The position numbers and the translations under genes were made by a program. From the NCBI GenBank assembly GCA_018902385.1, contig JABSSW010000029.1, positions 496,001 through 560,000 on the forward strand: 64,000 nucleotides of DNA, in the 5' to 3' direction. The notes beneath the pieces are model-generated. The model searched no databases, was not told where the DNA came from, and worked only from the letters and a program-made list of their open reading frames with translations. The stretch is from Physcia stellaris. Lineage: Eukaryota > Ascomycota > Lecanoromycetes > Caliciales > Physciaceae. This document shows, piece by piece, positions 22,385-33,407 of this stretch (position 1 is the stretch's first letter; the number at the start of each line of letters is the position of its first letter).

Positions 22385-25300
22385 TTACAGTACCCAGTCG
22401 AGAAGCCAATCTGGTCTCGTGTCCGGCGCAGGCTGCGTGATCTCGCACTTGTTTTGCGCGGTCAAGTACGCTCCAGCGTTGCTGTATTGTAAGTTGCGAC
22501 CGTACTTCTTAGCTTGCTCGATCGCATCCCACGAGATCCCAGCGGGATCCTGCGGAATCCAAACAATGGGTGGTGGTTCTCTCGTGACAGGATCCTGGAA
22601 GGCAGCTTTGAGTTGCGCTTCACGCTCTTCTGGAGTAAGGTCTGTCAACTCGTCGGGGTAGCCCGCAATAGCTGCTGCTAGTTGGTCAGCCACCTCTCTC
22701 CGCCTCGACTTATCGATTGGCTCTGGAAGATGGGACTGAATGTCTGCGACCCTTGCTGCAGTGTCTTTCTTCAACTTTGACAAGGTCTTCCTTGCGTGGT
22801 CTGCTGTCGCAGACGAATTTTTCATCTGCGGGCGACTTGAAGTAGCGCCATCAAGATTTCCCGCTGGACCCAGATCTGAAAGCTCGATATCTTCGTCAAT
22901 ATCACTGTCTGCTCCCGGCGTGGAACCTCGATTTTCCTCGGAGAGGAAGAATCTCCGCTCAGCGTCAACCGCTTGGTCTTCCACAGTGACCGGTAAAAAT
23001 TCGTAAAGAGGTCGTAGATGCTGTTCCATAGTATAATGAAAGGCCGCTGTTAGAATCAAGACGACTATCATAATGATGCCTTGGGATTTACATGCAACGT
23101 TGTCCAGTGAGTCTCGAACCAAGAAAAAAAGGCCAATAAGGGCAATTTCCATAACGTAAATACCAGCGAATAACTGCGATATGGCGTTGTTGAATAGCAA
23201 GCCATGTGTATCAACCTTGTTCCTTTGAACGTAGTAGTAATTGTGCCGGTAGGCTACCCAAAAGAGGCAGAAGGTGGCAGACACGAAGATAAGCATCAAC
23301 GGAGATATGACACTGAAGATCAAGCCTAGAGATTACTTTAGTGTCTGGCAATGTGATCTTGCTAATAATAAGAAACAAATTTGCGTCGTGAGGAAAGCAT
23401 CATATTCAGAGTATCTAAGACTCTTATAAGGGGAATACGTACCGATGGCAGCAAAATTTGTGGACAATGAGTAAACATTGCCCCACATCTACCTGATAGT
23501 CAGCATGATGTGTAATAGGGGTTGAAGGTCAGCATACCTGATGTGGAATAGTGGTTTGCAGCCACGCTTCTTCTCGGGGTGTCTGCGTGAACCAAGGCCA
23601 AATCGTGGTAATGTACAGGAGACGAAGATATTGAAAGAGAATACTCCCACTGAAGCCAAGACTTTGAACAATAAGGTAGTTGAAAAAGTAATTGGCCGAG
23701 GTAGGAATATTGGTGGCCAAGATGGTAGGAATATTGATAGGGTTATCGATAATTTGAGGTATAATCCTGACAATGCCGGCAGAGACCGCCGTGAGTATTA
23801 CGAGTTCGATGAAGAGGAAAGTGAAATAAAAGTTTTGGGTGATGACTTCCCGCTTGCTGCGCGTAGGTGCACCAACAAGCACCGCCAACTTTCGTGCTAA
23901 TGCTGGTACGACGAGTTGAATCAACAAAGCGAGGAGTATAGAAACGAGAGGACCTGGTACAAGTCAACAATTTATCGTTGGACGTCATTGATTGGGTTTG
24001 GAACAAGTTATCAGACGTGAAGTTTGCATATCACAAACAAGGTCGATTAGAGACCGCTCTAGAGTCTATTCATATGTGAAATGAGAGAGCAGCTTACCTG
24101 ATATTAGTCCAATGATCCAGCTCGGCCATTCTCTGAGCCACGAAAGCCATGATACCGAGTAGCTAAGACTCCCAATTTGAGACAAAGATGAAAGGATGGT
24201 TGTAGGTATACCCCACAGTAGCAGCAAGGCAGCAAATAGGATCAGGGCGATGCAAGTCCTAACAAAGCGTCCCAGAGATGTGACGCCCATGTTAGGCCAG
24301 ATGATTTCGTGTGGCGCAACCTCCAAGAAACGAGGAGACATGCGTCCGGCTAAGTTGTGGCTCACTAGACTGCAAGCCATATGTGCAGCCATTTGTCTGT
24401 CGAACTGTACGAAAGCCGAATTCTGCTTCTTGAAAAGTGTCTCGTCATCCAGCTTGAGAAGCAGCTCTTCGATCTCAATTGTCAAACGAGCGACTTCTGT
24501 CCGCAGCCAGGCAATCTTGGACACTTTCCGCTTTTCACCGGAGATCCAGAACCTGAAGACTGAGGTGGGTTTCCACGTACCATCCTTCACCTTGACCAGA
24601 GAGATCTTGGAGGCCGTCGAGGGCTTTACGTACTTATGCCAAAGTTGCTCTTCCTCCTGGCAATCTCTTTCGAATGCTATAGCGATTCGGCGCTTTTCCA
24701 GCACATCATCTGCATCGTTGTCTTCATTTGGAGCCATGGAGTCACGGGAGATGTTCTCCGTGGTTTGCTTTGGTTTTGAAGCATCGATAGTCTTTCGGTA
24801 CTTCTTGTTCACCGATCGCAAAATGCTGAGCTCTTGTTTCTCCAGATTATGGCGCAGACTCCGACGCTGGGCTACCAGAGCTCTCAGAGATTTGTAGTCT
24901 CGATTTACCCAGACGTGTAATCTACTCCGGTCGTCATTGTCAACAAAGACGTCATACAGTGCTTTCAACGCCTCTTTGCTTCGGTACTCGCTCGGGATGT
25001 TGGTGATGAGGACCGTCCTCGCAGACGCCTTCAGCCTATGCTCTGGAGAAGTGAGGAATCGCTGTCTCACAGCAATGAAGTTGACTTTTTCACGATACAT
25101 TCGGAACAGTGCCCAAGCAATGACTATTAGTGCGCAGACTAGATGTGCCCAGTACCGGTTCGTTCTGGCAGGATCAATATTCTGCCAGGACAAAGTATCA
25201 AGGCCAGTGACGTTCCAGCGCACCATTTCATGATTGGTGTTATTGTGTAGTCTGTTACCTTTTCCGTCGTTGTGGTTGATAGGAAGAAGGACTGTCACAA

Positions 25301-25740
25301 TAAAAGCCATCAAGGGCACAAAGATGATGATCATTGCCCGAAGAAGCCGTATGAAGAAGTATCCATCCAATCCGCACTTCAGCATAAGCTCATCGTCACG
25401 GAGACTGAAGATCCTGCGTAGCCATGTGAATGGGTTTGCAGGTACCTCTTCTACCCGTAATCGGTCCTGGACAAGATATGTCTTAGGCTGGCTGTACAGG
25501 GGTCAGCTCGAAGACTTGGCAAGAAGTCAAGAAGACGCACTATATTCTCCGGCCAATGGCAGCACTTTTGAGCAGAAAGAACCCAATGACCTCGAAAGCG
25601 AAAAGAGCCAAGCTGACGGCAATGTTGAGTACGAAAGCCCTGAGCTGGATTCCGGCTTGCGCTTGGGCATCGCTTGGTGGACCACCAAACAGATCGTCCA
25701 GGGTTGAATTACTCCCGGTCGAATTGGCGTGGCTAGCCAT
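22385..25740 (-). CDS. CSC1/OSCA-like (DUF221, RSN1_7TM) membrane channel protein, five exons
   Basis: Exons on the minus strand are 25541-25740, 24098-25491, 23538-23953, 23443-23488 and 22385-23325. Introns of 49, 144, 49 and 117 nt all have GT-AG ends. The spliced length is 2997 nt, exactly 998 codons plus stop. The N-terminal helix is at about residues 32-57, with others near 120-138 and 179-198. A long charged cytosolic loop (about 200-480) follows, then a multi-helix channel region from about 483 to 790 and a hydrophilic tail of about 200 residues. This order is that of fungal CSC1 proteins, osmosensitive cation channels related to plant OSCA and animal TMEM63. The motif KCGLDGYFFIRLLR before helix 2 is family-typical. 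The frame is intact, so it is probably functional. Which CSC1 paralogue it is cannot be told. Confidence 0.92.
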
Positions 25741-26875
25741 GTTAATTGCTCCGCTCGATCGTCAAGCTACGGGTCCTGATGTACACATTGATTACTTCGC
25801 TGGGGAAACCTCAGGTGGTGGACCTAGGAGCGCTGTTTTATCGTGGACTGGGGAAGACATCCTGTCGCGTGAATACTGACACAATTCACATGACAGTGGG
25901 AAGTTCACATGCTAATGATGAAGGGGAAATGTTGAGCGGTACCTAGACGATGCGACTGGCCGTATGTTTGATGACGGCGTGATGAACGTGCACTGCGTGG
26001 AAGTTTGAGACGCCAATCTCCAGAAACGCGCTAACGCCAATGCCAAGGCTTGAGCTGCCGGAATCCCGGTCCGTGTGGTGGGGGGATTGAGGGTAGAGTG
26101 CTCAGGGTTTCGGTGTTAGAACAGCTGGACTCTCGAAACAGCCATCATCAATATCACAATACTTCATCTCCATAGTCTCTTAGTCTTTGTTCAATTCTTC
26201 ATGATAATCCGGCATCTGATCTTGTCAACTATCAGCAAACCTTCAACGTTGATTTCTCTCTCACATGATCTATAACTCGACGTTCAGTAATTCCTTTTTT
26301 CTTGCACAACAACTTGAAATCTAAATACCTCATGTTTTATGCATTATCTACGGAGATCTATTTTGGAGTCCGAATCGTATTGCATGATGCATCTACTTCA
26401 GGTGTGAATGTTCTATTTACATGCAAGGAGGTTGTATCTCTATATATTCTGTCAAGGCCCTCGGCATATCAAGTTCCAACAGTCTAGTCGAAATATTCAG
26501 TCTCCAAAAATAAAGTAGTGAGAAAAAAAAGTTAACAGTCATCTGAAGTCAAAATATACTGTTGATCATCAGTCCGTATTATTTCTAAATTGAAAAATCA
26601 TGCTAATGAAGTAAGACAAAGACAACGTCGTGGAACTTCTATCTCTCTAGATTGTAAAGGCGTGATTTGTTGTGAAAACAATTCTTCGAAAAACATTTTC
26701 ACTAAAGCCGAAGCTGAAGTCATTTGAACATAGAGCGGATTTCGCTAAAGTCTCTAGTTGTTCAGCGCTGTGTGTTACACGCATCTGCATTAAGCTACCT
26801 AACGTTCTCAGAGACAAGAGTCTTGACTGATGATTTCTACGTCTATGTTGACCGATCCAAAGAAGCGATTGACCA
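25741..26875. other. Intergenic region between the CSC1-like and lipase-like genes
   Basis: This is the 5' flank of the CSC1-like gene and the 3' flank of the lipase-like gene. The small frames present (25746-25946, 26302-26487, 26647-26913) show no domain. 26500-26640 is locally AT-rich. Confidence 0.6.
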
Positions 26876-28318
26876 TCAAGCCGTCTGATATCCCTGAGTC
26901 GAAAACTCCACAAACCAGTCCTGCTCTTTCTGGTAAAACTTATACGGTCTCGAACTCGTATAATTGTTTCTCTGACATCCTGGCTTGATCATATCCCCTC
27001 TGAACCTTGCTTCAATGAAGTCTAGCCACATGCGCTGACTTGCGAACATAACCGGCACATGCGTTACTCCTTGGAAAGTCATATACTGTAGTTGACTTTC
27101 CGGATACTCTGTACAAGTCTTGGCTACATATCGAGCAGTGACAGACGCTGGCACTGCCTCATCGCCCTCACCCTGAAGAACAAGCATCGCTCCTGCGAAC
27201 CGCCTTCCCGCAGGGTTTGTGCGACTGTCATACTCTCGTACCCGGGCATTTTTGGTCCAATCCAGGTTTACCAGGTCCTCATCCGCGAAAAGCTCAGATG
27301 TTGTAGAAAAGCAGCCCTGAATCTCCGCCATCAGGTTCAACCGCCCGATGCCAGCGGGAGTCAAGACATCACCAAGTTCGAAGTCCGAATATTTGACAGT
27401 GAGTGTGCGAGCAATGTACGCTGCTAGGCCTGCATCTCCAGCTACGCCAACGGTTTCGATGAGCCCAATTAGACTGGTGACCGGAGAGCCTACGACAACG
27501 CCCAGATACCCTTCCACTGGCTTTTGTGCCTGTCGGACAGCTGCCGCCCAAGCTGCACCACCACCCTGACTGTGTCCCATAACAACGAATCGCTTGGAAA
27601 GGGTTGAGTAAGCACTACGCGCAGCTTGGACGGCGTAGAATATGTCGTTTGCATGACTTGGGTTGTCCAAGTAGGGATGCGTTAAGGGGTTTCCCTCTGC
27701 ATCCTTGGTGACTCCTAATCCGGCGTAGTCGGGCGCAACCACAACATAGCCTTGCGTTACCAGTTCAAAGATGGACGCAAACTGATACAGGAGATTTCTG
27801 TAGTTAGAAGGGGCACAATTGCCGAAGATGCCGCTGGTGCCATGGGCCCAGGCGACGATTGGAAATCCATCTGGCTGAGTACGCGGGAGATACGGCCAAA
27901 GGATGTATGCTGAGGCGGGAATCGCAGAGCCATTAGAACTCTCACTTTGATATAGAATTCTCGAAATAGCGGTATTGGGAGGAAGAGTATAAGTTGAGGT
28001 ATTGGCATCAGGCTCGAGCTTCAGTAATGTCCCTGGGGCCGCCGTTGCCGACTTTTGCGGCACGAGATAGAAAACGTCTGCCGATGCAGGCCCCTTTGCG
28101 AAATTTGAGCGCTCAAAGTTGAGAGCTACTGCTACGTTGTTGCCGAGAGTTTCGTTAATACCTGCAGCATCTCGCTGAGTGGACGTGATTGTCAGCGAGG
28201 AGTTGAATGTGTCCGTCTGTGGCCTTAGCGATCGATATTGTGCACACACCGGCTGCCATGTTAGCAATGCCGATAGCAGCACGAAGGAAAGCCTTGGAAA
28301 AGGAGCATTGTTGAACAT
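26876..28318 (-). CDS. Secreted lipase/esterase-like alpha/beta hydrolase
   Basis: A single exon encodes 480 aa from the Met at 28318. An upstream in-frame Met at 28369 would add 17 residues before the signal peptide, so I prefer the inner start. The signal peptide is about residues 1-26, ending before AQ. The fold shows an oxyanion region HGTSG (159-163), the nucleophile elbow GHSQGG with Ser250, a candidate acid Asp386 in GEGDEAVP, and a catalytic His420 in GVTHVP. Length and motif order fit fungal secretory lipases (LIP family) and related esterases acting outside the cell on esters or lipids. The substrate cannot be inferred. The frame is uninterrupted. It is separated from both neighbours by more than 1 kb. 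Confidence 0.85.
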   Translation of the reverse strand: MFNNAPFPRLSFVLLSALLTWQPVCAQYRSLRPQTDTFNSSLTITSTQRDAAGINETLGNNVAVALNFERSNFAKGPASADVFYLVPQKSATAAPGTLLKLEPDANTSTYTLPPNTAISRILYQSESSNGSAIPASAYILWPYLPRTQPDGFPIVAWAHGTSGIFGNCAPSNYRNLLYQFASIFELVTQGYVVVAPDYAGLGVTKDAEGNPLTHPYLDNPSHANDIFYAVQAARSAYSTLSKRFVVMGHSQGGGAAWAAAVRQAQKPVEGYLGVVVGSPVTSLIGLIETVGVAGDAGLAAYIARTLTVKYSDFELGDVLTPAGIGRLNLMAEIQGCFSTTSELFADEDLVNLDWTKNARVREYDSRTNPAGRRFAGAMLVLQGEGDEAVPASVTARYVAKTCTEYPESQLQYMTFQGVTHVPVMFASQRMWLDFIEARFRGDMIKPGCQRNNYTSSRPYKFYQKEQDWFVEFSTQGYQTA

Positions 28319-30871
28319 ATTCGGAGGAAGTCGCCGCTTAATTGATGTCCTGCAGAAGAATTTGAGCATTCAAACAGAATCATCGCCCAAGAGAGAGCGC
28401 ACAGTCTCCTGCTACTAAATACCATTCGCAAACAATGAAAGCAGGTGCCTGTTGCTCCTCCAACCGCACCTCTGATCCTTCGAACCTTATGCGCAAGAGC
28501 GGGGTTGTAGGATCCGAATGCCTGTCAATTGAGAGGGTTTTCCGTGAAAGCACAAAACAAAAAAGCAAGCTCGGATTGAAGCCCTGGAAATTCTTTGGCT
28601 ATGGACACCGGGACACAAGAAATGGTGGTAACTAGACACTGCATGAAGGTCCTCGTCATCCAGTGATCAATGACAGAGTTTCCAAGATAGGTTTGAAATA
28701 TGAGGTCTACCCGACGGCGGCGTGGACGACGACCTAGTAAGCCATCGCTTCCCGCTACGGCGAGCCTGGAAGTCGCCCTGTGTGAGGTGATGTTTAATCC
28801 CGAGTACCCCGCTCCGGGTAGAAGTAGCCCATATTGAGCGGAGACTCTAATTCGACACTTGGACTGCAGATCATTATCGGTAGCTTGGTGTATCTCTTTG
28901 GCGATTTTCTACACCGAGGTGCACAATTCATGAGAATCCTTGGCATCGAAAAAATTAAACTTTTCCCCGTCCCCGGCAGTTTCAGCTTTTTCTTAGCAAT
29001 AACCCTGAAATAACCCTGAAAACTGCTGTCAAGCGTCACTAGTCGTCGTTAAAAGCACGCTAAATTGAGCTTAAATTTTTGTATTCAAATTTTCTCTCGA
29101 ACGTTGTTTTCTCAATTAATTACAACACATTCAATAATATCTCGAATTGCGTGAAATTGAATGATCGTATTATCAACGATGTAATATATATATTTTCACA
29201 TTTTCGAAACATATTGATTTGTTTTGAAGTTATTAGAAAGTCTTTATGTTCGCTGGAGTATGTCAGATTCGCAGCCATGAGCCTGTTACGTTCCTCATTG
29301 ATCCCCACTTGGATATATTTGCATGAACATGTTTGAACATGATAACAGAGCGCGCGACAAGCACGACATAATAGGTATATGTGAGAAGGATAAAGAGCTA
29401 GGATAAGACTTGTGTGGCTCTTGCGAATAACAGGTTGGGCTCTCGATTTCTATATTTGTGTCGACGGATTCCTTTGCGCTCTGCACTCGCGAAGCAGGCT
29501 GGAGATGCTAAGGGTGTAATTTCTTATTTCTTGACCTGTATGTTCCAGGACGTTGAAGCAGCGTATACTCATCCAGTTCACTATATAGCGAATTAACAAA
29601 TCGGAAAATGCGGGCTTTACGAGCTAGGAATGCAGAAAATATCGGATTTCCTTGTGCCACTGTCAGTCTCCGTTTGTAGAGTCATTATTTACCAAGTGAG
29701 TATACAAATTTTCCCCGAAGCTCGAAAGCAAACACTTGTCTACTATCGGGACTGCTTACTATATCGTTACGAATTGACGTGTGGTATATATGACCATGTA
29801 ACGATGTGTCTTTCTGAAGAACCCAAACACTTCGTCTAGACTATTTCGCAGTCCGGATAGTCACTGCCCACATCTTTTGTATCCTGGCCTTCAACACTTG
29901 GTATGTCTCTCCACTTCGACTCGGGATCATCTCCTAAAAATTAGCTAAGGGCTGATCTTGGTCCCATCGATGTTCTCTATTTTTGAGATCGACTGCGCTT
30001 TGAAGTCTCTTACAAGTGGGTCCCTGACGTACGTCAAAAGTCAATAACATACCGTAGAAGTGCATTGATATATTATATACCAGTTAGAACCCTTATTTCC
30101 TTCGATTTATTTCTGGAATTGAAGCTAGAAAGTCCGCTCGCATCAAGCCTCTTCTCCGTGCCGTGAACATGATCTAAGACTACGTGCCTTTGCATGATAT
30201 CTCAAACCATTGAGACACCTTGAGCAAATCACGTTTCCGGCATAAGCCCTGGCGCTGAAGCACTCTCACCAGTCACCGGTTTACTATTTCTGGGTATGAT
30301 GAGCTGAACAAGTTATAGCGATGCTTTATCACATAGCCCAGAGCACGCGGTGCGTGAAGGTCAAGCGTGGGCTTTGCAGACTGTCCCGTGGCGTAGATGG
30401 CGATGTCTTCGTAAAGACCTGGATTGTTCTTCTGTCCTTCTAATGTCCACATTACATTTTTGTAAACTCTCAATCTTCACATTTCAAGAAAAAAGGGGTT
30501 TTCATCCGTCTCCGAAACTTTCCGCTCGCACTTCTAGCCATGGCGATTGGCAAAGAAAAAACATTCAGACTGCGTCCCAACACTCACTGGAATAATAGCC
30601 CTAGATTTTTCCCCTTCACAGTTTCTTCATGGAAAAGTAGCACGGGATCTTAAAGAATAATTGTTCCTTAGCTTTTTGCTAATCTGTGGACGACTGTCTA
30701 ATAAGTCTTGCGCCCTCGATGGGTCTTCTTACATCCTTTCTCAAAATCGGACCCTGACCAGCAATCCCACTTCCTGATTAGGTAACAGAACTAGTGATGC
30801 CACTTCTCTCTTCTGGTCAGTCACTCCGCAAGATCGTAGGGCTCAATCTTGTGCTCTTCTTTGATGGATAG
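28319..30871. other. Long intergenic region with a small AT-rich patch
   Basis: No gene is supported; the largest frames (28435-28635, 29630-29839, 30350-30595) lack domains and have no clear splice partners. About 29060-29250 is AT-rich with phrases like those of the mutated repeats but keeps CT and CC, so it may be a small, partly mutated repeat fragment. 28680-28830 is locally GC-rich. Confidence 0.5.
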
Positions 30872-32239
30872 TCAATCAGCAAAGTCATCAGCCCGAGAGC
30901 CCAAGAAATGCCCTGTCCCCTTGAGCCCCCCAACTGTGAGATTTGCATTTCCTCCATGACTCTGGTCGTTATCTTGTGGGAAAGGCTTTGACTTGAGCTT
31001 CTCCACATCATCACTTTCCAAGTAGCCCTGTCGCATACTCTTTCTAATCCTCACAAGTGGATACCATCTCTTGTCCTTGTTAGAATTTTGACGTTTGGAG
31101 CCATTAGATCTCTGGCCTAAACTTTCAGTGAAGGATCGAAAGTAAGACACAAATGAGGCGAGTCGTTGACGGCTAGACTCGAATTGGAAAATTGGTGTGA
31201 GGACTGGAAAACAGGCGCACATGATACCAATGTTGAGCTCTGCCGTGCTACAAAGATATTAATCAGGCAATCAGTGAGACATCTCAATGCCACGGAACAG
31301 ACCCACCTCAAAGCGTACAGAGGGACCGAATTCCAGGTGATGTCTTGGTCTGGAAAGCTTATGACACGATATACCAATGTCCAGACGGAACAAATGCAAG
31401 CCCTACGACGGAGAACAAGATAGCTTAATATCATTTTTCTTAGTTTCATTGTCGTGAAAGACTTACAACAGACCAGTCGCGAATATGGCACCAATCCTGA
31501 TCCTCTTGCTTAATGGCAGATTCATCTGCCATAGTACAGGGATAGGTATAGTCAAGACGTAGAAGTCGGTCAGTACACTAACCACCCCGGAGAATACTTG
31601 TAGATTCACAACAGGCGTCGTGCACCTTTTGGTTACGGCTATGGATCGCCAACCGCCTTGATCGTCCTTTCGCGGAATGCATAGAGCGCAGAATCCAATA
31701 ATGGCGATGCCATATGAGACGGCAGTGAATATTATGCCCATGTGGATAAACAAGCGAGCTCGTCGGTTGGGTCCAAAGATGTGAAAATACAGCAGAAAAA
31801 GAGAGAGTTTGGTACAGAATGCAGCGATGGAGTAGGTCACTGTAGAACCGATCTATTTCTTGCTGATCTCAGGCGTCAAGTCTACCAACCGAATATTCCA
31901 CTGATGAGGTCCAAGAGGATCATCGAGCAGCGAAAGGAGAATACCGCATTGAGTGATTGTCGAGAGTACGGCGAGGATACACGAAGCTTTGCCAAATTAA
32001 TACAAGTCATCAACCTCGACACCGAAGAAAGACTTACTATCCTCGTAAGCCCAGGTCTTTTTGACCCACGCTCTGACATAAATGCGCAGCAAAACCACGA
32101 TGAGCATCAGAGGAAGAGCAATTGCTATAGTAACAAGGATTACTCTGGCTGAACTGTACGGATGATCGAAGTCAGGTGTTACTCCCTCCGGCGGCTGCAG
32201 AGCGGGAATCTGTTGAAAGGGTATGCTCGTCACATCCAT
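30872..32239 (-). pseudogene. PTH11-like seven-helix receptor (fungal rhodopsin domain) with in-frame TAG
   Basis: Minus-strand exons are 32038-32239, 31467-31986, 31307-31402 and 30872-31247, with GT-AG introns of 51, 64 and 59 nt. The total is 1194 nt, 398 codons including the stop. The protein shows an extracellular N-terminus, helix 1 (ILVTIAIALPLMLIVVLLRI), then R-YVRAW, the GPHQWNIR motif, TKLSLFLLYFHIFGPNRR, the FSGVVSVLTDFYVLTIPIPV helix, the CACFPVLTPIF helix and a charged cytosolic tail. This is the rhodopsin-like domain of PTH11-type fungal receptors. Codon 112 is TAG (31853-31855) although the protein pattern continues in frame on both sides. It is either a nonsense mutation or the end of a 33-nt GT-AG intron (31853-31885), shorter than the other introns here. 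I favour a pseudogene. Confidence 0.75.
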
Positions 32240-33407
32240 GCTTGCCTAAAGACGATATGGGGTAACCTTAGCTCTGATTGTAGGAAATTAGATAGCGATG
32301 AAGGTCAATATAGTCAACTAGCAGAAACCAAATTCAACTTATCACCAAGAAAGAGAGCGGCCTCCGCTCCATATTTGGTACAGGGAATCACTTATTGCAA
32401 GATATCACTCGTGACCACCTGCTCACTCAGTCTCACACAACTAGCGTGTTTCCCGCGGTGGCCGAATGTTTCGGCTCATTAGATTCGAAGGTGCCTTTGC
32501 GGCGTGCACATCTCGTTTCGGCAGGATGACCGCATCTCATTTGGAAGAGTCACTCGGGTAGAGGCTCGTAGAACTGGGCGCCTCGCGTTGAAGCTGAACA
32601 AATCTGACATTGATAGGATTCCCTAGGCTCGATCGCAAATCAAGAGGCTCACTGAAACAGCTGCATCAGAATGGCAAAGAAATCATCCAGATAGTCCTAC
32701 AGCTAGTGAACAGGTTTTTACAGCTGAGGCGCGGAAGCACGACGAGCATCAGTTCTGGAGTGATTCAAATTAGTTGAAAAGTTAAACCCTGATAACCGTC
32801 AAGACTAATGCACGATCAAGTCCTGTATATTTCTTATCTGAATCCCCTCAAGTCTATCCAAGAGCGAGTAGAAAGTCGTGGTTTGGCGCCTATAACTTAC
32901 GCCATGCCGGAGCTGAGCTGCAAGTAAATGCGGGTCGGTGGCACATGCTGCGACTTACGTTAGCGGAACCCTTCAGTGGCCTCCTTACCAGTGATTCGAC
33001 AAATCTTGCATAATAGGATTCTGCGGCTGTGTGCATCAGCCGACCGAAATTGATAATATTAATGCAGCGCTTCTAAATACTTTGCTCCACTCTTCATTGG
33101 GGCGATGCAAGATGCGCTTGCTGTTGGTGGGATTGTATAGATCGAAACGCTGTGCCATCGAGCTGAACATTTGATGATGTGACCTTCCCTGTCTCCAGAG
33201 TCCGCGGACGGCTGAGCCGATGGAAAGAAATCGATTACTGTCTTCGCGCTGGGAGATATTTTTCACTAACGAAAAGGGCTTGGCTAGTTAGGGAAATTAG
33301 AGACTACCTATGCATATGAAGGGACAGTGGTTAAGACCACCGCAACGAGTCCAGGTCGCTAAGCAATGCACAAAATGTGTGCAGACATCGCCAATATCGA
33401 CTAGACT
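32240..33407. other. Intergenic region, receptor to P450
   Basis: No gene is supported. The 76-codon minus frame at 33036-33266 has no domain. The segment contains the receptor promoter side and the 3' flank of the P450. Confidence 0.55.

Noticed and set aside
22311-24897. Plus-strand frames opposite the CSC1-like gene (22311-22661, 24196-24897 and others)
   Set aside because: They are shadows of the well-supported minus-strand exons, and none has a domain.
27092-27569. Plus-strand frames opposite the lipase-like gene
   Set aside because: Antisense shadows of a continuous, motif-bearing minus-strand gene.
29414-29839. Two small plus-strand frames in the 28.3-30.9 kb gap
   Set aside because: 60-69 codons, no domain, no splice partner, no supporting context.
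33036-33266. 76-codon minus-strand frame between receptor and P450
   Set aside because: No domain and no relation to the P450 3' end. Length is within chance.
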